Assembly (NCBI GenBank): GCA_964384525.1
Contig: CAYLKO010000002.1
Location: 1 to 64,000 of the forward strand
DNA: 64,000 nucleotides
Source: SHZI01 sp964384525
GTDB taxonomy: Bacteria; Pseudomonadota; Gammaproteobacteria; Steroidobacterales; GCA-2729495
Direction of reading: 5' to 3'
Made by a program: the position numbers and the translations under genes. Below are positions 1 to 7,257 of the stretch, piece by piece (the stretch's first letter is position 1; every line of letters begins with the position of its first letter). The notes under the pieces were generated by a model. That model saw nothing but the letters and a program-made list of their open reading frames with translations, was not told the DNA's origin and did no database searches.

Positions 1-25
1 GTCAGGAGGCGGGGGATGCCGGCGC

Positions 26-348
26 TCAGCAGCCGAGCGTGGCGAGTGCGGTGGCCAGCACGGCGTCATCGTCGGGATCGCGACTGACGGGTTCAGGCAG
101 GGGTTGCGGTTCGACGATCTCGGCGAAGCGCACGTAATCCTGCAGTAGGGTGGTGGCGGAGAGTCCTGCGGCCTGGAGGCGCGGGGCGAACTGGGGCCGG
201 CCGATCACCTCGGCGAGTTCGGCCAACAGGGCGAGGCTGGTGCAGAGCGTGAGGGCGCGCTCGCGGGCCAGATCGATGAGCGCGACGCGGAGGACCTTGC
301 CAGAGCAGATCTGACAGGGCGGTGTTGGTATCAGCGACGATCCGCGGC
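26..348 (-). pseudogene. PIN-domain (VapC-like) toxin remnant, frameshifted and truncated
   Basis: Two overlapping minus-strand frames together spell a PIN-domain ribonuclease. The first (about 294-345) reads IVADTNTALSDLLWQGPP, with the first acidic residue of the PIN site. The second (26 to about 290) carries the helical body (TSLALLAELAEVIGRP) and the late acidic SRDPDDD motif. They are in different frames, so a small indel near 285-295 breaks the gene. There is no start codon directly before IVADTN, and the protein ends right after the DDD motif where related toxins normally continue, so both ends look lost. No antitoxin gene is visible, although the window edge lies 25 bases beyond the stop. 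I infer a dead fragment joined to unrelated DNA near 350. Confidence 0.6.
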
Positions 349-361
349 GAGCACTGCGCAA

Positions 362-839
362 TCAGGTACAGGAGCTGGTGCCGCCTCAACGGGAGCCGCG
401 GGCTCGGGTGCTGTCGAAAGTCAGTCGAAGTTCGGCTTGGACGACGCAGCAAAATTGCTATGGCCGGGATACGACCTCGGCAGTTGCATGAGTAGCGGGG
501 GAGATTGCAGCGCTGCCGATTGGATACTTGGTGTCATTGGCGTCATCCCCGGCGGAAAGTTAACCGCACTCGACATACAAGGTGCTGCTAGAGGGGCTCA
601 AAGTAGGCAAGACCGAGAAAGTCGTCGAATCTTATGCGGAACTGGAGAAGCTGTTTGATCAGCTCATCGTCGGCGTAAAGCCGCTGGAGAGAACAACGTA
701 CAAAGGGCCGCTGATGGAGCATGCTGACGGTACCAGAGTTGGTCTGCGGCCTACCTCGATGTCTGGAGGCGCCACGATTGACGTGCATTATCCGAATGGT
801 TCCGGATTGAAAGTACACATCGAGGGCGGTGGGCCGTGA
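362..839 (+). pseudogene. C-terminal tip of a polymorphic toxin, broken by a frameshift
   Basis: From 362 one frame reads a Gly/Ala/Ser-rich linker, then KFGLDDAAKLLWPGYDLG and a hydrophobic IPGGKL segment. Sense then passes to another frame by about 564-582, which continues through GKTEKVVESYAELEKLF to the end GATIDVHYPNGSGLKVHIE at 839. Short C-termini of the form TIDxxxPxGxxLKVHI are typical of Rhs/CdiA-type secreted toxin tips; the exact toxin class is not identified. There is no signal peptide, repeat region or normal start, so this is an orphan tip, not a full effector. Its stop overlaps the GTG start of the next gene by 4 bp, the usual toxin-immunity arrangement. The shift could also be a sequencing error. 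Confidence 0.5.
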
Positions 840-1189
840 GAAACAACAATCTGAGAGACCGCCTGCTTTCTGCTGCTGAAGATGATTGGGTCGGTGTGTG
901 GGAACTCGCGTCCATGGCTTCATCGGTCGGTGGTATGGCGACGCCCGGCGATGTCCTCAATTCGGTACTTCCGGTACTGAAGGACGCTCTGGAAGAGGGT
1001 CTCATAGAGATTGGTGATGTCACCAATGATGGGTTCCAGTCTTGGGGTCTTTCCGTCGATGAATCCTGTATTCGCATTGAGCGCGAGTGGCGGCGCTTCC
1101 CCAACGGACCGCGGCTTGGTGACATATCGTGTTGGATAAACCTGACAGACAAGGGAAAGGAATCGCGTAATGGCTGGGCTCAGCGGTGA
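836..1189 (+). CDS. Putative immunity protein for the adjacent toxin tip
   Basis: A 117-residue soluble, acidic protein with no signal peptide or membrane segment. It begins with LRDRLLSAAEDDWVGVWEL and has a late WINLTDKGKE segment. Proteins of this pattern occur in many bacteria as uncharacterised small proteins. The GTG start overlaps the toxin stop in a GTGA junction, so the two would be translated together; that coupling is the main reason for calling it immunity. The reading frame is intact although the toxin is broken, which is common because retained immunity protects against related cells. Function remains inferred from position. Confidence 0.5.
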   Translation: MRNNNLRDRLLSAAEDDWVGVWELASMASSVGGMATPGDVLNSVLPVLKDALEEGLIEIGDVTNDGFQSWGLSVDESCIRIEREWRRFPNGPRLGDISCWINLTDKGKESRNGWAQR

Positions 1190-1268
1190 TCTTGAGGGCA
1201 TTTATTTCGGGCTGGCGACTTAATCCCGCACAACTTGGAAACGTGTTGACGAGAGGGAGTTTCTGATA

Positions 1269-1502
1269 ATGGGGAGAGAAACGAAAGTTGTGATTGAGCT
1301 AACGGGCGACCAGGCGCTCGTGCTCTTCGAGTGGCTATCTCGGTTCAATCAGGATGGCAGCTTTGCGTTCGAGGATGCTGCCGAGCAGCGTGTCCTCTTT
1401 GATCTTGAATCTAAATTCGAGAGTTCTCTTACGGCTCCTCTTGAGCCGAATTACAAGGAACAGCTGGCGGAGGCTCGACGCCGAGTAGGAGGCGTCGAAT
1501 AG
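1269..1502 (+). CDS. Small conserved hypothetical protein, possible second immunity gene
   Basis: A 77-residue protein starting VVIELTGDQALVLFEWLSRF with a later AEQRVLFDLESKFE helix. I recognise the ALVLFEW...EQRVLxDLE pattern as a widespread small-protein family of unknown function. A purine-rich GAGAGGGAG lies about 10 bases before the ATG, a good ribosome-binding site. It sits 79 bp after the immunity candidate in the same direction and may be a second immunity or accessory gene of the island. No catalytic motif is visible. Confidence 0.55.
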   Translation: MGRETKVVIELTGDQALVLFEWLSRFNQDGSFAFEDAAEQRVLFDLESKFESSLTAPLEPNYKEQLAEARRRVGGVE

Positions 1503-1671
1503 GTACGATGCAGGTAGCGCTGACCTGCTGGCTTTCTTCGGACCACCGCTAGTTTAGAGGATGGCCCTTGCTTGACCGAACCTCTCGAAACCCGTCAGCG
1601 TCTGCTGCTTCGTCACCATCCTCTGCTGTTGACCAATCATGCCTCAGTGGATGGGATAAATCAGAGCTTCC

Positions 1672-2121
1672 CTAAGCGTTGGCGTGGCCTTTCAGAACCA
1701 CGACATTCCCATCAGCCTCGCTCCTGGCTTCTGGTCCGGTCGCATCCGACGGCGCTGCCGGCAGGCGCACCAGCTGACCATCCACCGTCGCCCCGCAGTC
1801 GAGCTGCAGCTGCCGGTAGGTGATGTTGCCGGACACCCGGGCATTGGCCTGCAACTCGAGGAAGTGCTCCACTTCAAGGTCGCCGTCCACATGGCCGTCG
1901 ATCACCGCATCGTAGACCTTCACGCGGCCGGAGATGGTGCCCTTGTCGCTCAGGACGAGCAGGCTGCGGGCATCCGTATTGCCGCAGACATTGCCTTCGA
2001 TCCGGCCATCGACGCGCAGGCCGCCGTCGAAGCCGACATCGCCCCGCACGCTCATGTTGCCAGCGACCAGACTGGAGAGTCTGGTTACCTGGATGGCCAT
2101 GCGTTTTTTTCTGCCAAACAT
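1672..2121 (-). CDS. Bactofilin (polymer-forming cytoskeletal protein)
   Basis: A 149-residue DUF583/bactofilin protein. The core (about 18-115) is a run of short beta-helix turns such as GLRVDGRIEGNV and DGHVDGDLEVEHF, with flexible basic N-terminal (MFGRKKRMAI) and Ala/Glu-rich C-terminal tails, as usual for the family. Bactofilins self-assemble without nucleotide into filaments at the membrane and recruit cell-wall enzymes. It is the last gene of a three-gene minus-strand operon, 7 bp after a membrane coiled-coil protein and downstream of an M23 endopeptidase. GAAGGAG stands about 11 bases before the ATG. The hydrophobic/basic first residues may be the membrane-targeting motif. Confidence 0.93.
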   Translation of the reverse strand: MFGRKKRMAIQVTRLSSLVAGNMSVRGDVGFDGGLRVDGRIEGNVCGNTDARSLLVLSDKGTISGRVKVYDAVIDGHVDGDLEVEHFLELQANARVSGNITYRQLQLDCGATVDGQLVRLPAAPSDATGPEARSEADGNVVVLKGHANA

Positions 2122-2128
2122 TCCGTCG

Positions 2129-2482
2129 CTACTCCTTCGGGGTGATCTCTGCGTGCGAACTCAGGAATTCCAGTTGTCGGGTCAGGCGGGTTACCTCGCC
2201 ACTCAATAAATCGGCCTGCCGCTGCACCTCCCTCCGCGTGGCCCGCTCCACAGCCAGTTCGGTATTGATGCGTTCGAGTTCCCGGGTGAGGGTGGCATTG
2301 GTCTGCTCGGCTGCCATTTGTCCCGGATAACCGGTTTGTGCGGCGACCGCAGCGAGGATGCCCGACACCAGCAGTGATGCCAGCAGCAAGGCCAGCAGTT
2401 TCTTCGGCAGGCTGCCCCCGGCCTTCGGCTCGAAGGTTGCGCGGCTGAGCCGGATGGTGCTGTGGGCACTGAAGGGGCGCAT
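2129..2482 (-). CDS. Single-pass membrane protein with coiled coil, bactofilin-operon partner
   Basis: A 117-residue protein with one transmembrane segment (about 27-48, KKLLALLLASLLVSGILAAV) followed by a heptad-rich helix from about 58 to 110 with many Glu, Arg and Leu residues. The short N-terminus is predicted cytoplasmic and the coiled coil periplasmic. It is 11 bp from the M23 peptidase gene before it and 7 bp from the bactofilin gene after it, so it is almost certainly co-transcribed. I do not recognise a named family. By position it could anchor or regulate the endopeptidase or link it to the filament. Confidence 0.75.
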   Translation of the reverse strand: MRPFSAHSTIRLSRATFEPKAGGSLPKKLLALLLASLLVSGILAAVAAQTGYPGQMAAEQTNATLTRELERINTELAVERATRREVQRQADLLSGEVTRLTRQLEFLSSHAEITPKE

Positions 2483-2493
2483 GTCGTCAGTCG

Positions 2494-3405
2494 CTAGCGG
2501 CCATTGCGGGCCAGATACCTGGCTGGTGCCACCGGGCGGCCATCTTCCAGCACTTCAAAGTGCAGATGCGGACCCGTCGACCGGCCTGTTGAACCCACCA
2601 AGGCGATCTGCTGGCCGGGCAACACGATGTCGTTGCGCTTGACCAGCAGCTTTGATGCATGACCATAGCGCGTGACGAGGCCATTGCCGTGGTCGATTTC
2701 CACCGTGCGACCGTAGGCGCCACGATAGCCGGCATGGCGCACACGGCCGCCGGCGCTGGCCAGGATCGGTGCGCCGTACGGTGCACGGAGATCGAGTCCG
2801 GTATGGCGGGCGAGCCCACCTGTAAACGGATCGCGGCGATTGCCGAAACCGGAGGTCACGCGGGCAGCGGGAACCGGAAGCCGGCTGGGAAATGCCATGC
2901 TGTTCAGGTCGGCGACGGTCGATGCAGCGGCAATGGCGGACAAGCGGGCTTCCAGGCGATCCATGTCGCGCGCCAGCCGGATGAGACCGGCGCTGAAATC
3001 CGCGGGATCGGCTGGCGTGGCGGACGTGTCTGCCTCGGGCGCCAACAGGGGGCCGCCGCTGGGATCGGCCGTGCCCGCCGGCTCCGTGATGGCTGCGGGT
3101 GCAGGCGTGATGATGCCCACGCGTTTTGCCAGATGGCCGGCTTCGCTTTCCAGCCGGATCAAGCGACCAGCCAAGGCGCCCACGCGGTCGGCAAGGGCCG
3201 GGTTCCGCGGTCCGGGCTCGTTGACCGCAACCGGTCCTCCCTCCGCATCGGCTGTTCCGCCACCGCGCCACTTGAGGCCGATCGTGAATCCGCCACCGAG
3301 GGCCATCAGCATGACCATGCAGCCGACAGCCACCAGCGTTCCCGGGCCGATGGTGTGCAATCGCGGCCGGGTCGTCGATCCCGTGGACATGATGGCAAAG
3401 GCCAT
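2494..3405 (-). CDS. Membrane-anchored M23 family peptidoglycan endopeptidase
   Basis: A 303-residue zinc metallopeptidase expected to cut peptide crosslinks in peptidoglycan. It has an N-terminal membrane anchor (about 22-44), a Pro/Ala-rich linker with two short helical stretches (70-95, 140-162), and a C-terminal LytM domain (about 180-300). The zinc ligands are visible as HTGLD (His201, Asp205) and HLHFE (His282 with His280); His249 in YGHAS is the other catalytic His. All are intact, so the enzyme should be active. It is the first gene of the operon with the membrane coiled-coil protein and bactofilin, the arrangement known for bactofilin/M23 morphogenesis modules (for example Csd1-CcmA, BacA-LmdC). 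Confidence 0.92.
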   Translation of the reverse strand: MAFAIMSTGSTTRPRLHTIGPGTLVAVGCMVMLMALGGGFTIGLKWRGGGTADAEGGPVAVNEPGPRNPALADRVGALAGRLIRLESEAGHLAKRVGIITPAPAAITEPAGTADPSGGPLLAPEADTSATPADPADFSAGLIRLARDMDRLEARLSAIAAASTVADLNSMAFPSRLPVPAARVTSGFGNRRDPFTGGLARHTGLDLRAPYGAPILASAGGRVRHAGYRGAYGRTVEIDHGNGLVTRYGHASKLLVKRNDIVLPGQQIALVGSTGRSTGPHLHFEVLEDGRPVAPARYLARNGR

Positions 3406-3623
3406 TTGTCGGCTCCCCTGTTTTGCCCGACGGCTTGCCAGCTGTCAGCGCGTGATCACGCCACAGATCGCAAACCGGAAAATTATTGCCGGTCCCCGCC
3501 GGCTGGTTCATGGTGTCAGCGTCACAGTTCATGGACCGTGACCTGCGCCTCAGTGCGGGCCAGCCGGGCCCATCGCCGGCCTTTCCATGGCACTCTTATG
3601 GAAAGCAGAGGAAAACTTCCACG

Positions 3624-4658
3624 ATGGCTGGCACCGAGTTTGGCGTGGTCATGGAGCCGTCGCCGGGCCATACGGCACGACTGGCGGCGGAGATCGAGGC
3701 GCTGGGCTTTGATGTGCTGCTCTGCCCGGACACCCAGTGCCTGAGTCCGGATCCCTATGGCCAGCTCAGTCTGGCCGCCAGTCACACCCGTCGGCTGCGC
3801 CTGTCCACCGGCGTCACCCAGCCGGTCACGCGCGATGCAGCCGTTACTGCCGGCGCCCTGGCCACGCTGCAGCTGGAGTCCGGCGGCCGGGCGCGCTGTG
3901 GCATCGGTCGTGGCGACTCATCGGCGGCCCACATCGGGCGGCGCACGGCGACTACGGCGGAACTGCGCACCTACATCGAGCAGCTGCGGCTCTACCTGCA
4001 GGGCCGGAGCGTGCAGCGCGGCGATCAGGCTTCGAGCCTGCGATGGCTCGAGCCCGACACACTGCCGACAGTGCCGCTGGACGTGGCCTGCACCGGCCCC
4101 GCGACGATCCGCATGGCTGCCGACGTGGCGGATCGGGTGAGTTTTGCCGTGGGTAGTGCGCCGGAGCGTCTACAGTGGGCCCTGTCGGTGCTGAACGGGC
4201 GTCTGCTGGAAACCGGCCGCGACCGCAACACGCTGCGGGTCGGCGCCTACATCAACCTCGTTTGTGATCCGGATGAGCAGCGCGCCATCGATCTCGCGCG
4301 GATGATTTCCGGCATGGTCGCGCATTTCGCCGGCATGAAACATGCGCCGGTGGAGCACCTGCCGCCGCAGTTGAAAACGCTGGCCATGCAGATGAAATCC
4401 GGTTACGACATGGCCCGGCACGCGCAGAATGATGGCGCCCACCTTGCATGGGTGAGCGATGAGTTCGTCGACTGGTTCTCGATCTGCGGACCGCCGGAAA
4501 AATGCCTGGAGCGGTTGGCCCGGGTGATTGCTCTCGGGCTGGACCATGTATATCTGCTGGGCGGCTCGCCGGTTGCCGCGCCGCATGGCGCGCGACAGGC
4601 GGCGATGGTTGCCCAGACCCGGCTGTTTGCCGAACGGGTGATGTCCCGTCTGAAATGA
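3624..4658 (+). CDS. LLM-class (luciferase-like) flavin-dependent oxidoreductase
   Basis: A 344-residue bacterial-luciferase-like TIM barrel. The opening (GVVMEPSPGH...EALGFDVLLCPD) and the LRLSTGVTQPVTRDAAVTA strand-loop fit the F420/FMN-dependent LLM family. The substrate cannot be told. I chose the ATG at 3624 because AGAGGA lies about 10 bases upstream and family homology begins there; the frame stays open upstream to 3486 without family-like sequence. It is divergent from the M23/bactofilin operon and 13 bp before greB. A second LLM-class gene lies at 11196-12203. Confidence 0.85.
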   Translation: MAGTEFGVVMEPSPGHTARLAAEIEALGFDVLLCPDTQCLSPDPYGQLSLAASHTRRLRLSTGVTQPVTRDAAVTAGALATLQLESGGRARCGIGRGDSSAAHIGRRTATTAELRTYIEQLRLYLQGRSVQRGDQASSLRWLEPDTLPTVPLDVACTGPATIRMAADVADRVSFAVGSAPERLQWALSVLNGRLLETGRDRNTLRVGAYINLVCDPDEQRAIDLARMISGMVAHFAGMKHAPVEHLPPQLKTLAMQMKSGYDMARHAQNDGAHLAWVSDEFVDWFSICGPPEKCLERLARVIALGLDHVYLLGGSPVAAPHGARQAAMVAQTRLFAERVMSRLK

Positions 4659-4671
4659 AGGGAGACACCCG

Positions 4672-5355
4672 GTGAACAAGGCCTTTACCCGCGAGTCTGA
4701 CGGCGACGATCCTGCCGATGATCTGGATGTGCAATTGAGCACGCCGCTGCCGGCAGGTGCGCGGAACTACATCACGCCGGGCGGCCTCAAGCGGCTCAAG
4801 GAGGAACTCAGGTACCTCCACGCCACGGAGCGACCCAAGGTCACGGCCGTGGTTTCCTGGGCGGCGCGCAACGGCGATCGCAGCGAGAATGCGGACTATC
4901 AGTATGGCAAGCGGCGCCTGCGGGAGATCGACCGGCGCATCCGCTTTCTCACCCGTCGCATCGATGTCGCGGAAGTCGTGGATCCCGAGCGGCCGCTGGA
5001 TCCGGCCCAGGCTGATCGGGTGTATTTCGGGGCCACGGTTCGTTATCGGGAGCACGGCCAGGCGGTGGAGAACACGGCCACGATTGTCGGTGTCGATGAA
5101 ATTGACCTGGATCGGCAGCACATCAGCTGGGTTGCACCGCTGGCCCGGGCGTTGATGAAATCCAGGGCAGGCGACTGCATTTCGTTGCGGGCGCCGGGCG
5201 GTGACCGGGAACTGGAAATCCTGGAGGTTCGCTATGCTGCGGTAAACACCGCTGCCTTCGAGCCCGTCGTCGCGGACTTTGGCACCGGAACCGAACCCAA
5301 GCCTGAACCCAAACCCAAACCCAAACTAAAACCCGGGGAAGCCGCCGATGAATAG
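4672..5355 (+). CDS. greB: GreB-type transcript cleavage factor with Lys/Pro tail
   Basis: Gre factors enter the RNA polymerase secondary channel and stimulate cleavage of backtracked RNA. The 227-residue protein has the N-terminal coiled-coil hairpin (about 33-105), with the acidic tip DRSENADY and the GreB-like block KRRLREIDRRIRFL, and a C-terminal FKBP-like domain (about 110-190). It is longer than the usual 155-165 residues: there is an extra N-terminal stretch of about 28 residues and a C-terminal tail made of EPKPEPKPKPKPK repeats. It starts at GTG and its end overlaps the glutaminase start by 8 bp. Confidence 0.9.
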   Translation: MNKAFTRESDGDDPADDLDVQLSTPLPAGARNYITPGGLKRLKEELRYLHATERPKVTAVVSWAARNGDRSENADYQYGKRRLREIDRRIRFLTRRIDVAEVVDPERPLDPAQADRVYFGATVRYREHGQAVENTATIVGVDEIDLDRQHISWVAPLARALMKSRAGDCISLRAPGGDRELEILEVRYAAVNTAAFEPVVADFGTGTEPKPEPKPKPKLKPGEAADE

Positions 5356-6379
5356 CCCGTTGCCGATGCGTGCCTCTGCCCTTGCCTGCCTGATCGGCAT
5401 CGCCGCCGGCGCATCCGCGGCCCCGGCTCTAGCTCCGGCCTTGCAGCCGGCCGCCATCCAGGCGGCGCTCGACGCTGCCCATGTGCGCTACAAGGATCTC
5501 GAGGCGGGAGCCAACGCCGATTACATACCGGCACTGGCCAGGGTGGATCCGGCCATTTACGGCATTGCGCTCGTCACGGTCGACGGCAGGGTTTATGTGG
5601 CGGGTGATGCGGCCTCGGCTGTTTCCATCCAGTCCATCTCCAAGGTCTTCACGATGGCGAAAGTGATCGAGGATCAGGGACCGGAAGCGATCGCCAACAA
5701 CATGGGGGTGGACGCCACCGGCCAGGTGTTCAATTCGATTGTGGCAGTCGAGCAATACCGTGGCGCCGAGATGAATGCGCTGGTGAATCCCGGCGCCATT
5801 GCCGCCACCAGCATGATCCGTGGCAAGTCGCGGGACGACATCCGCGACACACTCGTGAACTACTACAGTGAATTTGCCGGTCGTCCGCTCACGGTCGATC
5901 AGGAGATCTTCAAATCCGAATCTGCGACCAACCAGCGCAACCAGGCGATTGGTCGCCTGATGCATGCCTACGGCCACATCAAGGACAACCCGGATCAGGC
6001 CACCGACATCTACACCGAGCAGTGTGCCGTGAGCGTGAATGTCCGGGATCTGGCGACGATGGCTGCAACGCTCGCCAACGGCGGCCGGAATCCGCGGACC
6101 GGCAGGCAGGTTCTGCAATCGGCCTACGTCCCCAGGGTGCTGGCCGTCATGGCCACTGCCGGTCTCTATGATGATTCCGGCAAGTGGCTGTACCGCACCG
6201 GGCTGCCGGCCAAGAGTGGGGTGGGGGGCGGCCTCATTGCGGTGTCACCCGGCAAGTTCGGCATTGCGGTGATCTCGCCGCCGCTGGACGCCGCCGGCAA
6301 CAGCGTGCGCGCCCAGTTCGCGATTGCGGATATTTCCGCGGCGCTTGGCGGCAATCCCTATGCCGTACGGCCGCGTTGA
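5348..6379 (+). CDS. glsA: Exported glutaminase
   Basis: A 343-residue glutaminase (glutamine to glutamate plus ammonia) of the beta-lactamase-like serine family. The catalytic SxxK lies in QSISK (Ser96, Lys99), and the following blocks NPGAIAATS, FKSESATNQRN and AYGHIKDNPDQATDIYTEQCA are diagnostic. Unlike the cytoplasmic enterobacterial enzymes it begins with a signal peptide (about 1-25, ending ASAAP), so it should act in the periplasm, scavenging glutamine. It overlaps greB by 8 bp and is followed after 30 bp by trmO. Confidence 0.9.
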   Translation: MNSPLPMRASALACLIGIAAGASAAPALAPALQPAAIQAALDAAHVRYKDLEAGANADYIPALARVDPAIYGIALVTVDGRVYVAGDAASAVSIQSISKVFTMAKVIEDQGPEAIANNMGVDATGQVFNSIVAVEQYRGAEMNALVNPGAIAATSMIRGKSRDDIRDTLVNYYSEFAGRPLTVDQEIFKSESATNQRNQAIGRLMHAYGHIKDNPDQATDIYTEQCAVSVNVRDLATMAATLANGGRNPRTGRQVLQSAYVPRVLAVMATAGLYDDSGKWLYRTGLPAKSGVGGGLIAVSPGKFGIAVISPPLDAAGNSVRAQFAIADISAALGGNPYAVRPR

Positions 6380-6409
6380 TCATCAACCTCTGTTCTGATC
6401 GGGCCAGCC

Positions 6410-7219
6410 GTGGCGCATGATGAGTTGCCGCTTCGACCGATCGGTGTCGTGCGGAGCGGGCTCGGGTCGAAGGCGGAGGCGGCCCGTCAGCCAGCCGCCA
6501 GCCAGGCCACGGGCACGATCGAACTGCATCCGGGCCGGCATTTCGAGCACGCGCTCGAAGACCTCGAGGGCTGGGAGCGGATCTGGGTCCTGTTCTGGTT
6601 TCACCTGAATGACTCCTGGCGGCCCAAGGTGCTGCCGCCCAGAAGCGCCTCGGGTCGCAAGGGCGTGTTTGCCACCCGGTCGCCGCATCGGCCGAATCCC
6701 CTGGGGCTGTCGGCCGTGCGCCTGATCCGCATCGACAGGCTCACGCTGTTCATTGCCGACATCGATCTCATCGATGGCACGCCGGTGCTCGATATCAAAC
6801 CCTATGTGCCATACACCGATGCCTGGCCGGAAGCCGGGACCGGATGGTTGGAGGACGAGGCCCGGACCCGCCACCGGACGCCGGCTGATCCGATCCAGCC
6901 GTGGGTGGTGCACTTTGCAACGCCGGCCGGGGAGCAGGCGGCGTGGGTCGAGGCCCGCACCGGTCTCAAGCTCCGGGAGCGGATCGCCACGACACTGGCG
7001 CTGGGTCCGCAGCCGCATGCCTATCGCCGCATTCGCCGCGACGGCGCGGACTATCGGTTGAAGGTCAAGGAGTGGCGCGTGCGCTTCCGGCTTGCCGGGC
7101 ACGAAATCCAGGTGCTGGCGATCGAGTCCGGCTATCGGCCTGCGGAAGTTGCCCGGTCAGCAGGCTCCCGGGAAGATCCCCTGGCGGTGCACCGGGATTT
7201 CCGGGCAACGTGGCGGTAG
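6410..7219 (+). CDS. trmO: tRNA (t6A37) N6-methyltransferase TrmO
   Basis: TrmO methylates N6-threonylcarbamoyladenosine at position 37 of certain tRNAs, using SAM. The 269-residue protein has the N-terminal UPF0066 beta-barrel with RSPHRPNPLGLSAVRL and the DLIDGTPVLDIKPYVPYTDA block, both hallmarks, and a C-terminal domain (about 165-240) with the FRLAGHEIQVLAIE strand. It is somewhat longer than the E. coli protein (235 aa). It starts at GTG 30 bp after the glutaminase stop and lies in the same run as gabT. Confidence 0.9.
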   Translation: MAHDELPLRPIGVVRSGLGSKAEAARQPAASQATGTIELHPGRHFEHALEDLEGWERIWVLFWFHLNDSWRPKVLPPRSASGRKGVFATRSPHRPNPLGLSAVRLIRIDRLTLFIADIDLIDGTPVLDIKPYVPYTDAWPEAGTGWLEDEARTRHRTPADPIQPWVVHFATPAGEQAAWVEARTGLKLRERIATTLALGPQPHAYRRIRRDGADYRLKVKEWRVRFRLAGHEIQVLAIESGYRPAEVARSAGSREDPLAVHRDFRATWR

Positions 7220-7257
7220 CTGCCGACGCCGTACAATCGCGACAGGATGGTGGAACC

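Noticed and set aside
1684..2145. Plus-strand open frame opposite bactofilin
   Set aside because: The bactofilin reading has the repeated beta-helix pattern and a ribosome-binding site; the opposite frame has neither.
5281..5340. Repeat (CCCAAACCCAAA-like) near the greB end as a mobile or CRISPR-like repeat
   Set aside because: It is in-frame coding for the Lys/Pro tail of GreB and has no spacers or flanking structure.
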